Part shown: in pieces, positions 53,970 through 63,422 of the stretch
Layout: every line of letters starts with the position of its first letter
Numbering within the stretch: position 1 is the stretch's first letter
Assembly: GCF_033366695.1 (NCBI RefSeq)
Contig: NZ_JAOBTQ010000001.1
Location: 7,068,001-7,132,000, forward strand
DNA length: 64,000 nucleotides
DNA from: Streptomyces sp. SCL15-4
Lineage (GTDB): Bacteria > Actinomycetota > Actinomycetes > Streptomycetales > Streptomycetaceae
Direction of reading: 5' to 3'
Translations under genes and position numbers: made by a program
The notes under the pieces: model-generated
What the model was told of the DNA's origin: nothing
What the model saw: only the letters and a program-made list of their open reading frames with translations
Databases searched by the model: none

Positions 53970-55469
53970 TCACCTGCCGGGCCGTACCCCCTCCTCGACG
54001 CCGTCCTCCCCCCAGCCCCGCCCGGCGGGCTCCGCGGCCTTCTCCGGCTCGGGCCGCACATGGCGTTCCCGCAGGTCGGCGACCGCCAGCAGCAGGGCGA
54101 CCAGGATGATGCCCACCGCGGAGAGCAGCCCCAGCTGCATCGCCGTATCGGTGCGGCCGTGGTTGGCGAGATGGGCGAAGTACACCGAGCCCACCACCGC
54201 GATCCCGGCCGCCGAGCCGACGCGCTGGCCCGTCTGGAGGACGCCGCCGGCCGCGCCCGCTCGCTGTACGGGGACCCGGGTGAGCGTGAGAGTGGTGTTC
54301 GGGGAGACCGTCAGGCCGGACCCGATGCCTCCGACGAGCAGCGGCAGCGCCGACGCCCAGCCCAGGTTCGGTCCGGGGACGAGGGCCACCGCGACCATGA
54401 CTCCGAGCAGCCCGAGGGCCACGCCGCCCAGCCCGATGACGACGAGTTTGCGGCCGAACCGCACCACCAGCCGGCCGCCGGCGGCGGCGCCGGCCGCGGA
54501 GGCCGCCGCGAAGGGCAGGACCGTCAGTCCCGACGCCAGCGCGCTGTAGCCCACGCCGTTCTGGAGGTACAGGGCGTAGAGGAAGAAAACGGTGGTGAAG
54601 CCCGCGAAGTAGGTGAGGCTGATCAGCGAGCCCAGCGTGAACGAGCGCAGCGAGAACAGGCCGAGGTCCACCAGCGGAGCGCGCCCGAGCAGCCCCTGCC
54701 GCCGTTCCCACGCCCAGAACGCGCCCAGCAGCACCAGCGCGAGCGGCATCAGCGCCCACTTCTCCCGGCCGGGCCACTGCTGCTCCTGCACCAGAGGCAG
54801 CATCAGCGCCAGCACGCCCGCGCCGAGGAGCAGCACCCCGCACAGGTCGAACACCTCGCGCTTGCCCGCCGCCGGATAGCGGGGCAGCAGCCGCAGTCCC
54901 GCGACGAAGGCGGCCACCCCGATCGGCAGATTGACGAAGAACACCCAGCGCCAGCCGTCGTCGGTGCCCACGGCATCGATCAGCAGCCCGCCCACCAGCG
55001 GGCCCGCCGCCGTGGACACCCCGATGACCGTGCCGAGCACACCGAAGGCCTTGGCGCGCTCGGCGCCCTGGAACATCTGCTGGATCAGCCCCGAGGTCTG
55101 CGGCGCGACCATGCCCGCCGCCGTGCCCTGGATCAGCCGGAACACCACCAGCCAGCCGGGGCCGGAGGCGAGGCCGCACGCCAGCGACGCCACCGTGAAC
55201 AGGGCCAGGCCCCACAGGAAGGCCTGCCGCCGGCCGCGCATGTCGCCCAGCCGTCCGGCCGGTACCAGCGCGAGCCCGAAGGTGAGGGCGTACCCGGAGA
55301 CCACCCATGACTGGACCGCCTCCGAGGCGCCCAGGCCGCGTTCCAGGGAGGGAAGTGCCACGTTCACGATCGAGGTGTCGAGGAGCGAGATGAATCCCGC
55401 CGCCAGACAGACCCCGAGCGCCTTCCACCGCCGCTCGTCGGGGGCGGGCCGTGCCTGGACTGTGCTCAT
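53970..55469 (-). CDS. MFS multidrug exporter, DHA2 (EmrB/QacA-like) family
   Basis: 499-residue membrane protein with about 14 hydrophobic segments. FISLLDTSIVNVALPSL, the GYALTFGLALVPAGRLGDMRGRR loop (motif A) and the FRLIQGTAAGMVAPQTSGLIQQ region (motif C-like) place it among 14-TM drug exporters. It is followed upstream by a HAD fragment and an Lrp regulator. No strong ribosome site at ATG 55469. Confidence 0.92.
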   Translation of the reverse strand: MSTVQARPAPDERRWKALGVCLAAGFISLLDTSIVNVALPSLERGLGASEAVQSWVVSGYALTFGLALVPAGRLGDMRGRRQAFLWGLALFTVASLACGLASGPGWLVVFRLIQGTAAGMVAPQTSGLIQQMFQGAERAKAFGVLGTVIGVSTAAGPLVGGLLIDAVGTDDGWRWVFFVNLPIGVAAFVAGLRLLPRYPAAGKREVFDLCGVLLLGAGVLALMLPLVQEQQWPGREKWALMPLALVLLGAFWAWERRQGLLGRAPLVDLGLFSLRSFTLGSLISLTYFAGFTTVFFLYALYLQNGVGYSALASGLTVLPFAAASAAGAAAGGRLVVRFGRKLVVIGLGGVALGLLGVMVAVALVPGPNLGWASALPLLVGGIGSGLTVSPNTTLTLTRVPVQRAGAAGGVLQTGQRVGSAAGIAVVGSVYFAHLANHGRTDTAMQLGLLSAVGIILVALLLAVADLRERHVRPEPEKAAEPAGRGWGEDGVEEGVRPGR

Positions 55470-55478
55470 GGGGTCACG

Positions 55479-55655
55479 CTATGCAGTCACGGTCCGCCGC
55501 GCACGCGCAGAGGTCCGTCCGTAGCGGAACCGGTCGGCGGGCCCCGTCGCACGGTCCCGCGTACGCCGACCGTGCGCCTCGTAGTAGTGCGGCTCGCTGT
55601 CCACGAGCGTTCCGTCGAGATCGAAGACGACCGAGAGTGCGCCCAGATCGCTCAT
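55479..55655 (-). pseudogene. Truncated HAD-family hydrolase remnant
   Basis: A 58-codon frame starting at 55655 has a perfect HAD motif I (VVFDLDGTLVDSEPHYYEA) and then decays into Arg-rich sequence ending just before the exporter gene. Complete HAD phosphatases have about 200 residues, so the rest has been lost. Probably left from a deletion that joined this end to the MFS gene; could still make a short peptide. Confidence 0.65.
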
Positions 55656-55675
55656 GGCGCCCGGCACGCCGACCG

Positions 55676-56155
55676 TCAGCCGCGGGCCGTCGCCCGGCCG
55701 ACCGACTCCACCAGGGGCAGCAGCCGGTACGGGACCCGCTCGCGCAGCGCCACCTCGGTGCGGGTGCGGACCACGCCCGGCAGGCTGATCAGCTTCTGGA
55801 TCACGTCCTCCAGGTGCGCGTTGTCGCGGCCCACCACCCGGGCCAGCAGATCCCCGCCGCCGGTGATCGAGAAGGCCTCCACGATCTCCGGTACGGCGGC
55901 CAGCGCGTCCCCCACGTCGTCCAGATGTCCCTGGGTGACCTCGATGTGCACGAACGCCAGCACCGGATGGCCCAGCGCGGCGGCGGAGAGGGAGGGGCCC
56001 GTACCGGTGATCACGCCGTCCCGCTCCATCCGGTCCAGCCGGGCCTGGAGCGTGCCCCGGGCCACGCCGAGGATGCGGGCGTACTCGCGCACGCTGGTGC
56101 GCGGCTGCTCCAGGAGCAGCCGCAGGATGCGGGTGTCGAGTTCGTCCACGGCCAT
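55676..56155 (-). CDS. Lrp/AsnC family transcriptional regulator
   Basis: 159-residue protein: HTH at 5-60 (LDTRILRLLLEQPRTSVREYARILGVARGTLQARLDRM) and the RAM ligand-binding domain with VEAFSITGGGDLLARVVGRDNAHLEDVIQKL. Usually controls amino acid genes or transporters. Start ATG 56155 chosen because the HTH then starts at the usual distance; an ATG at 56200 with GGAGGG close by is the alternative. Confidence 0.92.
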   Translation of the reverse strand: MAVDELDTRILRLLLEQPRTSVREYARILGVARGTLQARLDRMERDGVITGTGPSLSAAALGHPVLAFVHIEVTQGHLDDVGDALAAVPEIVEAFSITGGGDLLARVVGRDNAHLEDVIQKLISLPGVVRTRTEVALRERVPYRLLPLVESVGRATARG

Positions 56156-56386
56156 GATGGACGACTGTACCAATGGCCCAGCCGCCATGAAGGCGCGCAT
56201 GCCCTCCGACCTGGTCCGTTGGCTTTCCGGCGCACGCGCGTACGCGGCTCCTGCCGGGCCAATGGCATGGCGATCCGGGGCTCACTTGAGCCAGTGACCC
56301 CGGTGATGCTCTCATGGACGTGTCAATGGCGCTGCGGACCCCCGCGGCGCCTTTTCCGTATCGGTGTTCCCAAGGGGAGGGCAGCA

Positions 56387-57880
56387 GTGCTGAAGAGGAT
56401 GTTCGTGGCGCCGGACCCGGGCCGGGCGCGGTTGCGCTTCGCCGCGCGGGCCGTCCTCGGCATCGGACTGGCGGTCGTGGTCTGCGGACTCGCCGGACAC
56501 TCCCTCCCCGGCGCGGTCACCGGGGGACTCGCCGCCCTGCTGGCCCTGTTCACCGTCGCCGATCCGACCGTGCGCGGCCAGGCGGTCACCACCGCGCTGC
56601 TGCCCGTCGTGGGCGTCCCGGTGCTCGCCGCCGCGGCCGGGCTGCACGCCCATCCCGTCGCCCGCGACCTCACGTTCCTGGCCGTCGTCTGCGCCGGCGT
56701 CTACGCCCGCCGCTGGGGCCCGCGCGGGCACAGCCTCGGCGTCTTCGCCTTCATGACCTTCTTCGTGGCCCAGTTCCTGCACGCCGTCCCGGACCAGCTG
56801 CCCGAGCTGTACGCCGCCGTCCTGCTGTCCGTGCTCACGGCGGCCGCCGTCCGGTTCGGCCTGTGGTGCTACGAGCGCCGGCTGAGCCCCGCCGCCCCCG
56901 TTCCCGCCCCCCTCGGCGGTACGGGCCTCGCCCGCGTGACCACGCGGCAGGCCGTCCAGGCGACCGCGGGGGCCGGCTTCGCGCTCGTCGTGGGGCAGCT
57001 GGTGTCCGGACACCGCTGGTACTGGGCCGTCGGCGCCACCTGGTGGATCTTCGTCAACACCGCCTCGCGCGGCGAGACCCTGGTCCGCGGCTTCCGCCGG
57101 GTCCTCGGCACGGTCCTCGGCATCGGCCTGGGCCTCCTCGTCGCCGTCCCCGTGCACGGCGCGCCCGTCCCGACGGCCGTCCTCGTCGCCGCGTGCGTCT
57201 TCGGTATCTTCTACACCGCCGCCGTCTCCTACACCTGGATGATGCTCTGGGTGACCCTGCTCGCCACGTCCCTCTACGGCCTGCTCGGCGTCCTCGGTCC
57301 CGGACTGCTCGCGCTGCGGCTCGCCGAGACCGGCGTCGGCGCGCTCGGCGCCGCGCTCGCCGTCCTGTTCGTGCTGCCGGTCACCACGCACGCCACCACC
57401 GACGCCTGGATCCAGCGCGCCCTGCGCTGTGTGCACGCCTGCACCGCCGAGGCCGCGGCCCGGCTCGCCGGCTCCGCCACGGCCGACCCCGCTCCGCGCG
57501 TGGCCGAGCTGGAGCAGCTGATCGGCCGGGTACGGCTGTCGGTGGCGCCGCTGGTGCACCCGCTGAACCCGATGCCGGCGCGCAAGGCGCGGGCCCGCCG
57601 GGTCCTCGCGCTGCTCGACGACTGCGCCCGCGAGATCCGGGGCCTGGTCGCGGTCGCCGCCGACCCGGAGGCCTCCCACGACGCCCGGCTCGCCGCCGCC
57701 TGCTGGCGCGTGGAGACCGCCGTCGAGGCCCTCACCGCCGGCCGCGCCGAACCCCTCCGGCACCCCGCCGAACAGCCCGCCGAACCCGCCCTCGCCCATC
57801 TGCACGGCCTGGAGCGCGCCCTCGCCGACCTCGCGGAGCCGCTGCGTACACCGTCCGGCTCCCGGCTGGTCGGCGCCTGA
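56387..57880 (+). CDS. FUSC family membrane protein
   Basis: 497-residue membrane protein. Two sets of hydrophobic segments with the FUSC words VTGGLAALLALFTVADPTVRG and YWAVGATWWIFVNT, ETLVRGFRRVLGTVLGIGLG are seen, then a soluble helical C-terminus. Members act in efflux of aromatic acids or similar compounds. GTG 56387 has GGAGGG about five bases upstream. Divergent from the Lrp gene, so it may be its target. Confidence 0.88.
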   Translation: MLKRMFVAPDPGRARLRFAARAVLGIGLAVVVCGLAGHSLPGAVTGGLAALLALFTVADPTVRGQAVTTALLPVVGVPVLAAAAGLHAHPVARDLTFLAVVCAGVYARRWGPRGHSLGVFAFMTFFVAQFLHAVPDQLPELYAAVLLSVLTAAAVRFGLWCYERRLSPAAPVPAPLGGTGLARVTTRQAVQATAGAGFALVVGQLVSGHRWYWAVGATWWIFVNTASRGETLVRGFRRVLGTVLGIGLGLLVAVPVHGAPVPTAVLVAACVFGIFYTAAVSYTWMMLWVTLLATSLYGLLGVLGPGLLALRLAETGVGALGAALAVLFVLPVTTHATTDAWIQRALRCVHACTAEAAARLAGSATADPAPRVAELEQLIGRVRLSVAPLVHPLNPMPARKARARRVLALLDDCAREIRGLVAVAADPEASHDARLAAACWRVETAVEALTAGRAEPLRHPAEQPAEPALAHLHGLERALADLAEPLRTPSGSRLVGA

Positions 57881-57920
57881 GCGCCCCGGCGCACCGCGAA
57901 CCACCCTGCCACTCGGCCCC

Positions 57921-57936
57921 CTTGGTCTAGACCGCG
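57921..57936. promoter_or_regulatory. DasR-like dre site
   Basis: CTTGGTCTAGACCGCG matches the palindromic core TGGTCTAGACCA recognised by DasR in streptomycetes at 11 of 12 positions. It lies about 63 bp before the lactonase start. Confidence 0.55.
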
Positions 57937-57998
57937 CCACGCGGACTGCTACCGTCGGCCCGGACTGGCTCGACGGGCTCGACCGAGAGGGGACAGCG

Positions 57999-59036
57999 GT
58001 GGCACGGGACGGCAGGGCGGGCAGGCGCCGGGCGTTCATCGGATCGTTCACGGCGGCCGGCGGCCCCGGACTGGTGGCCGCCGAGGTCGCGCCCGGCGGC
58101 GGCGCCCTCACCCTCCTGTCCGCCGTCCAGGACGTCCCCGACCCCTCCTACCTGGCCCTCGCGCCGGACGGCCGGACCCTCTACGCGGTCAGCGAGACCG
58201 CCGAGGGAGCCGTCGCCGCCTACCGCGTCGCCGGCGGCCGGCCCGAACCCGCCGGCCCTCCGGTGCCCGTGGGCGGCAGCGGCCCCACCCACCTCAGCCT
58301 GTACGCCGGGCACGTCCTGACCGCCAACTACGGCTGCGGCAGCGTCACCGCCGTACCCCTGCGCCCGGACGGCTCGCTCGCCGGCGCGCCCTCCGGACGG
58401 CTCCAGCACACCGGCTCCGGGCCGCACGACCGGCGGCAGCGCGGCCCGCACGCCCACCAGGTGCAGCCCGACCCCAGCGGCCGGTGGGCCGTCAGCGTCG
58501 ACCTCGGGACGGACTCGGTCCGGGTGTGCACCCTGGTGGACGGCAACCTCGCCGTGCACCGCGAGTTCGCCCTGCGGCCCGGCTCCGGCCCCCGCCACCT
58601 GGCCTTCCATCCGGACGGCGGCCACGCCTACGTGGTCAATGAACTGACCCCGACGGTCACGGTGTGCCGCTGGGACGCCGGGCTCGGCACGCTGAAGCCC
58701 CTGACCGAGGTGCCCGTACTGCGCGACGCGCCGGCCGGCGACGCCTACCCCTCGGGGATCGCCGTCTCGCCCGACGGCCGCTTCGTGTGGACCGCGACCC
58801 GCGGCGAGGACGTCCTCTCGGTCCTCGCCGTCGAAGCGGACGGACTCCGGCTGACCGGCACGGTGCCCTGCGGCGGCCACTGGCCGCGCGCCCTGGCCGA
58901 GCACGACGGCTTCCTCTACGCGGCCAACGAGCGCTCCGGCGACGTCTCCTGGTTCGCCGTGGACCCGGCGACCGGCGTCCCCCGCTACGACGGCTCCGTG
59001 CGGGTCGCCGCGGCCTCCTGCGTCGTCTTCGGCTGA
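57999..59036 (+). CDS. Lactonase family protein (6-phosphogluconolactonase-like)
   Basis: 345-residue seven-bladed propeller protein with repeated DPSYLALAPDGRTLYAVSE, QPDPSGRWAVSVDLGTDSVRV and GIAVSPDGRFVWTATRG words. Family members hydrolyse 6-phosphogluconolactone or muconolactone. A His/Glu set expected in the active site is present but not proven. GTG 57999 with GAGGGG upstream. DasR-like site upstream suggests amino-sugar linked control. Confidence 0.88.
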   Translation: MARDGRAGRRRAFIGSFTAAGGPGLVAAEVAPGGGALTLLSAVQDVPDPSYLALAPDGRTLYAVSETAEGAVAAYRVAGGRPEPAGPPVPVGGSGPTHLSLYAGHVLTANYGCGSVTAVPLRPDGSLAGAPSGRLQHTGSGPHDRRQRGPHAHQVQPDPSGRWAVSVDLGTDSVRVCTLVDGNLAVHREFALRPGSGPRHLAFHPDGGHAYVVNELTPTVTVCRWDAGLGTLKPLTEVPVLRDAPAGDAYPSGIAVSPDGRFVWTATRGEDVLSVLAVEADGLRLTGTVPCGGHWPRALAEHDGFLYAANERSGDVSWFAVDPATGVPRYDGSVRVAAASCVVFG

Positions 59037-59082
59037 GCGGCCGGGGACGGGAGCGGACCGCCACGCCGTGGGCGCCGCCCGG

Positions 59083-59130
59083 GCACGACGGACGGGCCCG
59101 CTCCGGCGGGGAGCGGGCCCCGTGTCGTGC
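59083..59130. terminator. Two-part hairpin terminator
   Basis: Inner stem GGGCCCGCTCC/GGAGCGGGCCC (11 bp, five-base loop) and outer stem GCACGAC/GTCGTGC. Sits between the convergent lactonase and chelatase genes. Confidence 0.8.
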
Positions 59131-59169
59131 ACGAGCCCTGAGCCGCTGCGGCGCCGGTGGCCGGCCGGG

Positions 59170-60096
59170 TCAGCGGACCGGGACGCCCTGCGGCTGCTGC
59201 GGCGCGATGCCCAGCGCCGTCGTGTACTTGGCGAGCGCGAGCTTGCCGATCGCCGGGTAGGCGCCCAGCGCCTCGGCCGCCGGGCTGCCCGCCTCTTCGG
59301 CCGCCGCGGCGAGCAGCGCCGGGTCGATCTCCGGACCGATCAGGTACGGCGCCAGGGCCAGCTGCTGCGCACCCGCGGAACGCAGCTGCTCGGCCACGGA
59401 GGCGATGGAGCCCTCCTGGTCCAGGGCCGCCGCCATCACCGGCACGGCCAGGCGGGCGGCGAGCAGCATGCCGGTGATCCCGGCCGCCTGCACGGCCTCC
59501 TCGCCGCCCACGGACGCCAGGATGATGCCGTCGGCGGCGGTGGCCACGGTGAACAGCCGGGCCCGGTCGGCACGGGCCAGACCCGCCTCGGACAGCCGCA
59601 CGTGCAGTGCCTCGGCGAGCAGCGGGTGCGGCCCGAGGACATCGGTCAGCTCGGCGGCGACCCGGCTGTCCATCACCGACTGCCGGATCCGCCGCAGCAG
59701 CGCGCTGTCCGGACCGGCCAGCAGCGGAACGACGACGGCGGCCGGGCCGTCGGGCTCCCCGACCCCCTCGACGCCGGCGGCCACCGCCTGCTCGTACCGC
59801 GCGGCGCGCTCCTCGGCGGTGCGCGCCAGCACGGAGCGCAGCGCGGGGAACTCGGCGTCGTCCCCGTCCAGGTACCCGATCCGGGCGTCCAGGCCGGGCA
59901 GTTCGGAGCGGGCGATGCTCACGACCTCCTCGGCGAGGCCGCGCGTGCCGGCGCTGGGCACGCCGGGCACCGCGAGGACGAGCGCGGGCGCGCCCTCGGG
60001 AGCCACCAGCGGCTCCGGACGGCGGTGCCGTCCGGGCTGGCGGGGTCGCGGCATTCGTACGGGCAGGCCGGACGCGGGTCCAGTGGGGGAGCTCAT
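59170..60096 (-). CDS. Sirohydrochlorin chelatase-like (CbiX) protein
   Basis: 308-residue protein with two repeated CbiX domains (LVLAVPGVPSAGTRGLAEEVV and VVVPLLAGPDSALLRR; LTDVLGPHPLLAEAL; LALAPYLIGPEID). CbiX enzymes insert cobalt or iron into sirohydrochlorin for B12 or siroheme synthesis. One of the usual His residues (HGS) at the N-terminus is absent (PGVPSAG), so it may have another role. No clear ribosome site. Confidence 0.8.
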   Translation of the reverse strand: MSSPTGPASGLPVRMPRPRQPGRHRRPEPLVAPEGAPALVLAVPGVPSAGTRGLAEEVVSIARSELPGLDARIGYLDGDDAEFPALRSVLARTAEERAARYEQAVAAGVEGVGEPDGPAAVVVPLLAGPDSALLRRIRQSVMDSRVAAELTDVLGPHPLLAEALHVRLSEAGLARADRARLFTVATAADGIILASVGGEEAVQAAGITGMLLAARLAVPVMAAALDQEGSIASVAEQLRSAGAQQLALAPYLIGPEIDPALLAAAAEEAGSPAAEALGAYPAIGKLALAKYTTALGIAPQQPQGVPVR

Positions 60097-60258
60097 GGCG
60101 CCGCATGTTACTGGCTTCGTGGGCTCCTTCGTTCGGGGAGGGTGCAGGTGAGCGGTATCCGTCCGGTTTTGTCTGATGAGTTACGCGTGAATACCATCCC
60201 GTCCGGGCACATGCCGGACGCACGAGCCGACACCGGGACGGAACGCCCGAACGGGACT

Positions 60259-61233
60259 TCAGCCCTTTCCGTCCCGGAGCACGCACAGCAGCGCCGGTTC
60301 GGCCGGCAGGGCGAGCCGGTCCGTCGCCAGGTCCGTCGCGATCCGCACCGCGCCGTGCAGCGGATCTCCCTCGGCCGGCACCTGCCGGGCGTGCGGCAGC
60401 CTGCGCGCCAGCTCCGCGCGCAGCGGGACGAGGAGCGGCTCGCCCAGCTTGAGCAGGCCGCCGGTGAGGGCCACTTCGGGAGCGCCGTCCGGCGGGCACA
60501 CGGCGGCGGCGGAGTCGGTCATGTGCCGGGCCGCCGCGCGCAGCACCTCCGCGGCGACCGGGTCGTGCGCGGCGCACGCGGCCACCTGGGGGGCGAACGA
60601 GGCCAGTACGGCGGCCCGGTCGGCCCGGGGATACAGCAGGCCGGGCAGGCCGCGCACCGGGCCGAACCGCTCCTCGGCGCGGGCCAGCAGCGGCGCGGAA
60701 CCGCCGTCCCGGCCGTCGTGGGCGCGCAGCGCGGCCTCCAGACCGGCCCGCCCGATCCAGGCGCCGCCGCCGCAGTCGCCCAGCAGGTGCCCCCAGCCGT
60801 CGGCCCGCCGCCAGCGCGTCAGATCCGTGCCGAGGGCGATCAGTCCGGTGCCCGCGGCCAGCACGGCCCCCGGACGCGGCCCGAGAGCGCCGGCGTACGC
60901 GGTGACGGCGTCCGCGGCCAGCGCCACGGCACGCACGCCCAGCTCCCGGGCGAGCGCGCCGGGCAGTTCGGCGCGCAAGGCGTCGCCCAGGCTGGCGAAC
61001 CCGGCCGCCCCGACGGCAGCCGTGTCCAGCGTGCCAAGGCCCGCCTCGGCGGCCAACGAGCGTGCCACCGGGACGAGTTGGTCCATCAGATGGACGGGGT
61101 CGATGCCCCGCGCACCGGTGCGGACCGGCTCCCGGGTCTCCGCCCGGGCCGAGGGCTCCCGCCCGGGCACGCCGACGGCGACCCGGAGACCGGAACCGCC
61201 GGAGTCCACGGCGAGATAGCCCGGGACGGTCAC
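60259..61233 (-). CDS. BadF/BadG/BcrA-type ATPase, N-acetylglucosamine kinase-like
   Basis: Sugar kinase-like protein of 324 residues. Phosphate loop [49 protein letters not shown] and [13 protein letters not shown] match the ASKHA eukaryotic-type N-acetylglucosamine kinase branch. The GTG start overlaps the uracil-DNA glycosylase stop by four bases (GTGA), so it is cotranslated with that gene. Substrate inferred as GlcNAc or a related amino sugar. Confidence 0.88.
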   Translation of the reverse strand: MTVPGYLAVDSGGSGLRVAVGVPGREPSARAETREPVRTGARGIDPVHLMDQLVPVARSLAAEAGLGTLDTAAVGAAGFASLGDALRAELPGALARELGVRAVALAADAVTAYAGALGPRPGAVLAAGTGLIALGTDLTRWRRADGWGHLLGDCGGGAWIGRAGLEAALRAHDGRDGGSAPLLARAEERFGPVRGLPGLLYPRADRAAVLASFAPQVAACAAHDPVAAEVLRAAARHMTDSAAAVCPPDGAPEVALTGGLLKLGEPLLVPLRAELARRLPHARQVPAEGDPLHGAVRIATDLATDRLALPAEPALLCVLRDGKG

Positions 61234-61907
61234 GGCAGGCGCCAGTCCACCGGCTGCCCGCCCTGCTGCATCAGCAGGTCGTTGGCCCGGCTGAACGGGC
61301 GCGAGCCGAAGAAGCCGCGGTCGGCCGACATGGGCGAGGGGTGCGCGGACTCCACCGCCGGCAGACTGCCCAGCAGCGGACGCAGATTGCGCGCGTCGCG
61401 GCCCCACAGGATGGACACCAGCGGCTTCCCGCGCGCCGCCAGCGCCCGGATCGCCTGCTCGGTGACCTCCTCCCAGCCCTTGCCGCGGTGCGCCCCCGGG
61501 CTGCGCGGCGCGGTCGTCAGCGCCCTGTTGAGCAGCAGGACGCCCTGCTGTGTCCACGGAGTGAGATCTCCGGTGGACGGCTGCGGCAGCCCGAGGTCGC
61601 TGTGCAGCTCGCGGAAGATGTTGATCAGGCTGGGCGGCAGCGGGCGTACCTCCGGCGCCACGGAGAACGACAGACCTACCGCGTGTCCGGGAGTGGGGTA
61701 CGGGTCCTGGCCGACGATCAGGACGCGTACCTCGTCGAAGGGCTGCTGGAAGGCCCGCAGGACGTTCGGTCCGGCCGGGAGGTAGGTGCGTCCCGCGGCG
61801 ATCTCCGCGCGCAGGAAGTCGCCCATCTCGGCGATCCGCCCGGCGACGGGTTCCAGGGCTTTCGCCCAGCCCGGTTCGACGATTTCATGCAACGGTCGTG
61901 GTGCCAC
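61230..61907 (-). CDS. ung: Uracil-DNA glycosylase, family 1
   Basis: Removes uracil from DNA. The 225-residue protein has the catalytic motif [11 protein letters not shown] with the general base Asp, the Phe-containing [21 protein letters not shown], and the DNA-binding HPSPMSA. GTG 61907 has AGGG eight bases upstream. In operon with the kinase gene. Confidence 0.96.
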   Translation of the reverse strand: MAPRPLHEIVEPGWAKALEPVAGRIAEMGDFLRAEIAAGRTYLPAGPNVLRAFQQPFDEVRVLIVGQDPYPTPGHAVGLSFSVAPEVRPLPPSLINIFRELHSDLGLPQPSTGDLTPWTQQGVLLLNRALTTAPRSPGAHRGKGWEEVTEQAIRALAARGKPLVSILWGRDARNLRPLLGSLPAVESAHPSPMSADRGFFGSRPFSRANDLLMQQGGQPVDWRLP

Positions 61908-62063
61908 GGGCGTCACCCTACTGCCGTACGCCCGCCGCCGATCAACCGATGGCCGAAGCACGACCGGGTTTCCGCCGGGGCCGGGGCCGGTGCGCAGCGG
62001 TCGGTGAGGCCGCTCGCGCCGGCGGTTGCGTCCCAGGGTGTGGCCGGTTCGCCGAGGAGCGGG

Positions 62064-63149
62064 TCAGCCGATCACCGCCGCGCGTACGCACAGCACGTCC
62101 GGCAGGTGCGCGGCCAGTTGCCGCCAGCTGTCGCCGTCGTCGGCCGAGGCGAACACCTCGCCGTTGCGGTTGCCGAAGTACACGCCGGCCGGATCGGAGT
62201 CGTCCGTGCACAGGGCGTCCCGCAGCACCGTGCCGTAGTGGTCCTCCGCCGGCAGCCCCTCGGCCAGCGGCTCCCACGACCGGCCCGCGTCGGCGGTGCG
62301 GAACACCCGGCAGCGGTGCTCCGCGGGCACCCGGTCGACGTCGGCTCCGATCGGGAAGACGTACGCCGTGTCGCCCCGGCGCGGATGGGCGGCCACCGCG
62401 AAGCCGAACGTGGACGGCAGGCCCGCGCCGATGTCGGTCCAGCGCGCGCCCGCGTCGTCGCTGCGGTAGACCCCCCAGTGGTTCTGCAGGTACAGCCGGT
62501 CCGGGTCGCGCGCGTCTCTGGCGATCTTGGGCACGCACTGGCCGAACTCCGGGTGCGGGTCCGGCAGGAAGACCGCGGACACCCCGGAGTTGGACGGCGC
62601 CCAGCTCGCGCCGCCGTCCGTCGTGCGGAACACCCCGGCCGCGGAGACCGCCACCGTCACGACCCGCGGATCGCGCGCGTCGGTGAGCACCGTGTGCAGG
62701 CCCTCGCCGCCCAGGCCCGGCACCCACCGGGAGCGCGTCGGGTGCTCCCACAGCGGCCGGATCAGGGCGAAGCTCTCGCCGCGGTCCTCCGAGCGGTACA
62801 GCGCGGCCGGTTGCGTGCCCGCGTACACCACGTCCGGTTCGGCCGCGGACGGGTGCAGCTGCCAGACGCGCTCCAGGGATGCGCCGGTGTCCTTCGGGAA
62901 CCTCACGGCGGGCCGGGCCGGTTCGGTCCAGGTGCGGCCGAGGTCGTCGGAGTGGAACACCGACGGGCCCCAGTGCGTGCTGTCGCCGCCCGCCAGCAGC
63001 CGGGGCCGGGACGCCCGGGTGTCGATCGCGACCGAGTAGACGGCCTGCGCGGTGAAATACGGACGTTCGTCGAACTCCCAGGAGCCGCCGCTCCGCCGCC
63101 CGATGAACAGGCCCTTGCGGGTGCCCACCGCGAGCAGTACCTCGGCCAT
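62064..63149 (-). CDS. BNR-repeat (sialidase-like propeller) protein
   Basis: 361-residue beta-propeller without signal peptide. Repeats with the S/T-x-D-x-G-x-T/S-W form are seen several times: HSDDLGRTW, RSEDRGESF, RTTDGGASW, RSDDAGARW, RTADAGRSW and ASADDGDSW. Catalytic residues of true sialidases are not evident. Cytosolic sensor or scaffold is possible. ATG 63149 with GGAGG eight bases upstream. Confidence 0.9.
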   Translation of the reverse strand: MAEVLLAVGTRKGLFIGRRSGGSWEFDERPYFTAQAVYSVAIDTRASRPRLLAGGDSTHWGPSVFHSDDLGRTWTEPARPAVRFPKDTGASLERVWQLHPSAAEPDVVYAGTQPAALYRSEDRGESFALIRPLWEHPTRSRWVPGLGGEGLHTVLTDARDPRVVTVAVSAAGVFRTTDGGASWAPSNSGVSAVFLPDPHPEFGQCVPKIARDARDPDRLYLQNHWGVYRSDDAGARWTDIGAGLPSTFGFAVAAHPRRGDTAYVFPIGADVDRVPAEHRCRVFRTADAGRSWEPLAEGLPAEDHYGTVLRDALCTDDSDPAGVYFGNRNGEVFASADDGDSWRQLAAHLPDVLCVRAAVIG

Positions 63150-63251
63150 GCCGATCACCTCCGGGACGCCTTTGTCCGGGTAGCCGTCAGATATCGGCCA
63201 GTGTGCACCCCGCCACTGACAATCCCTCCCGACGCAGGCGTTCGCCCAGGT

Positions 63252-63275
63252 CATGGGCCATGTCACCGGCCCATG
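63252..63275. promoter_or_regulatory. Perfect inverted repeat between BNR and Rv1733c-like genes
   Basis: CATGGGCC, eight bases, GGCCCATG. Located in the 270-bp divergent region. Rv1733c in mycobacteria is controlled by DosR, whose site is also a GGG...CCC type inverted repeat but with a four-base spacer, so identity is open. Confidence 0.45.
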
Positions 63276-63422
63276 GCCAAAGATCGGCGGTTCCGTTGCG
63301 GCATGCGCCTGCGCGAAAGGGGTGTCTCGTGCGACCGTCGGGGTGACGGCTCGTCGTGAGCAGCGGAGCGATTCCTCCCGTACGGGAGGACGGTCCGGCC
63401 GGTCGGTGCGCTCGTGAGGAGG

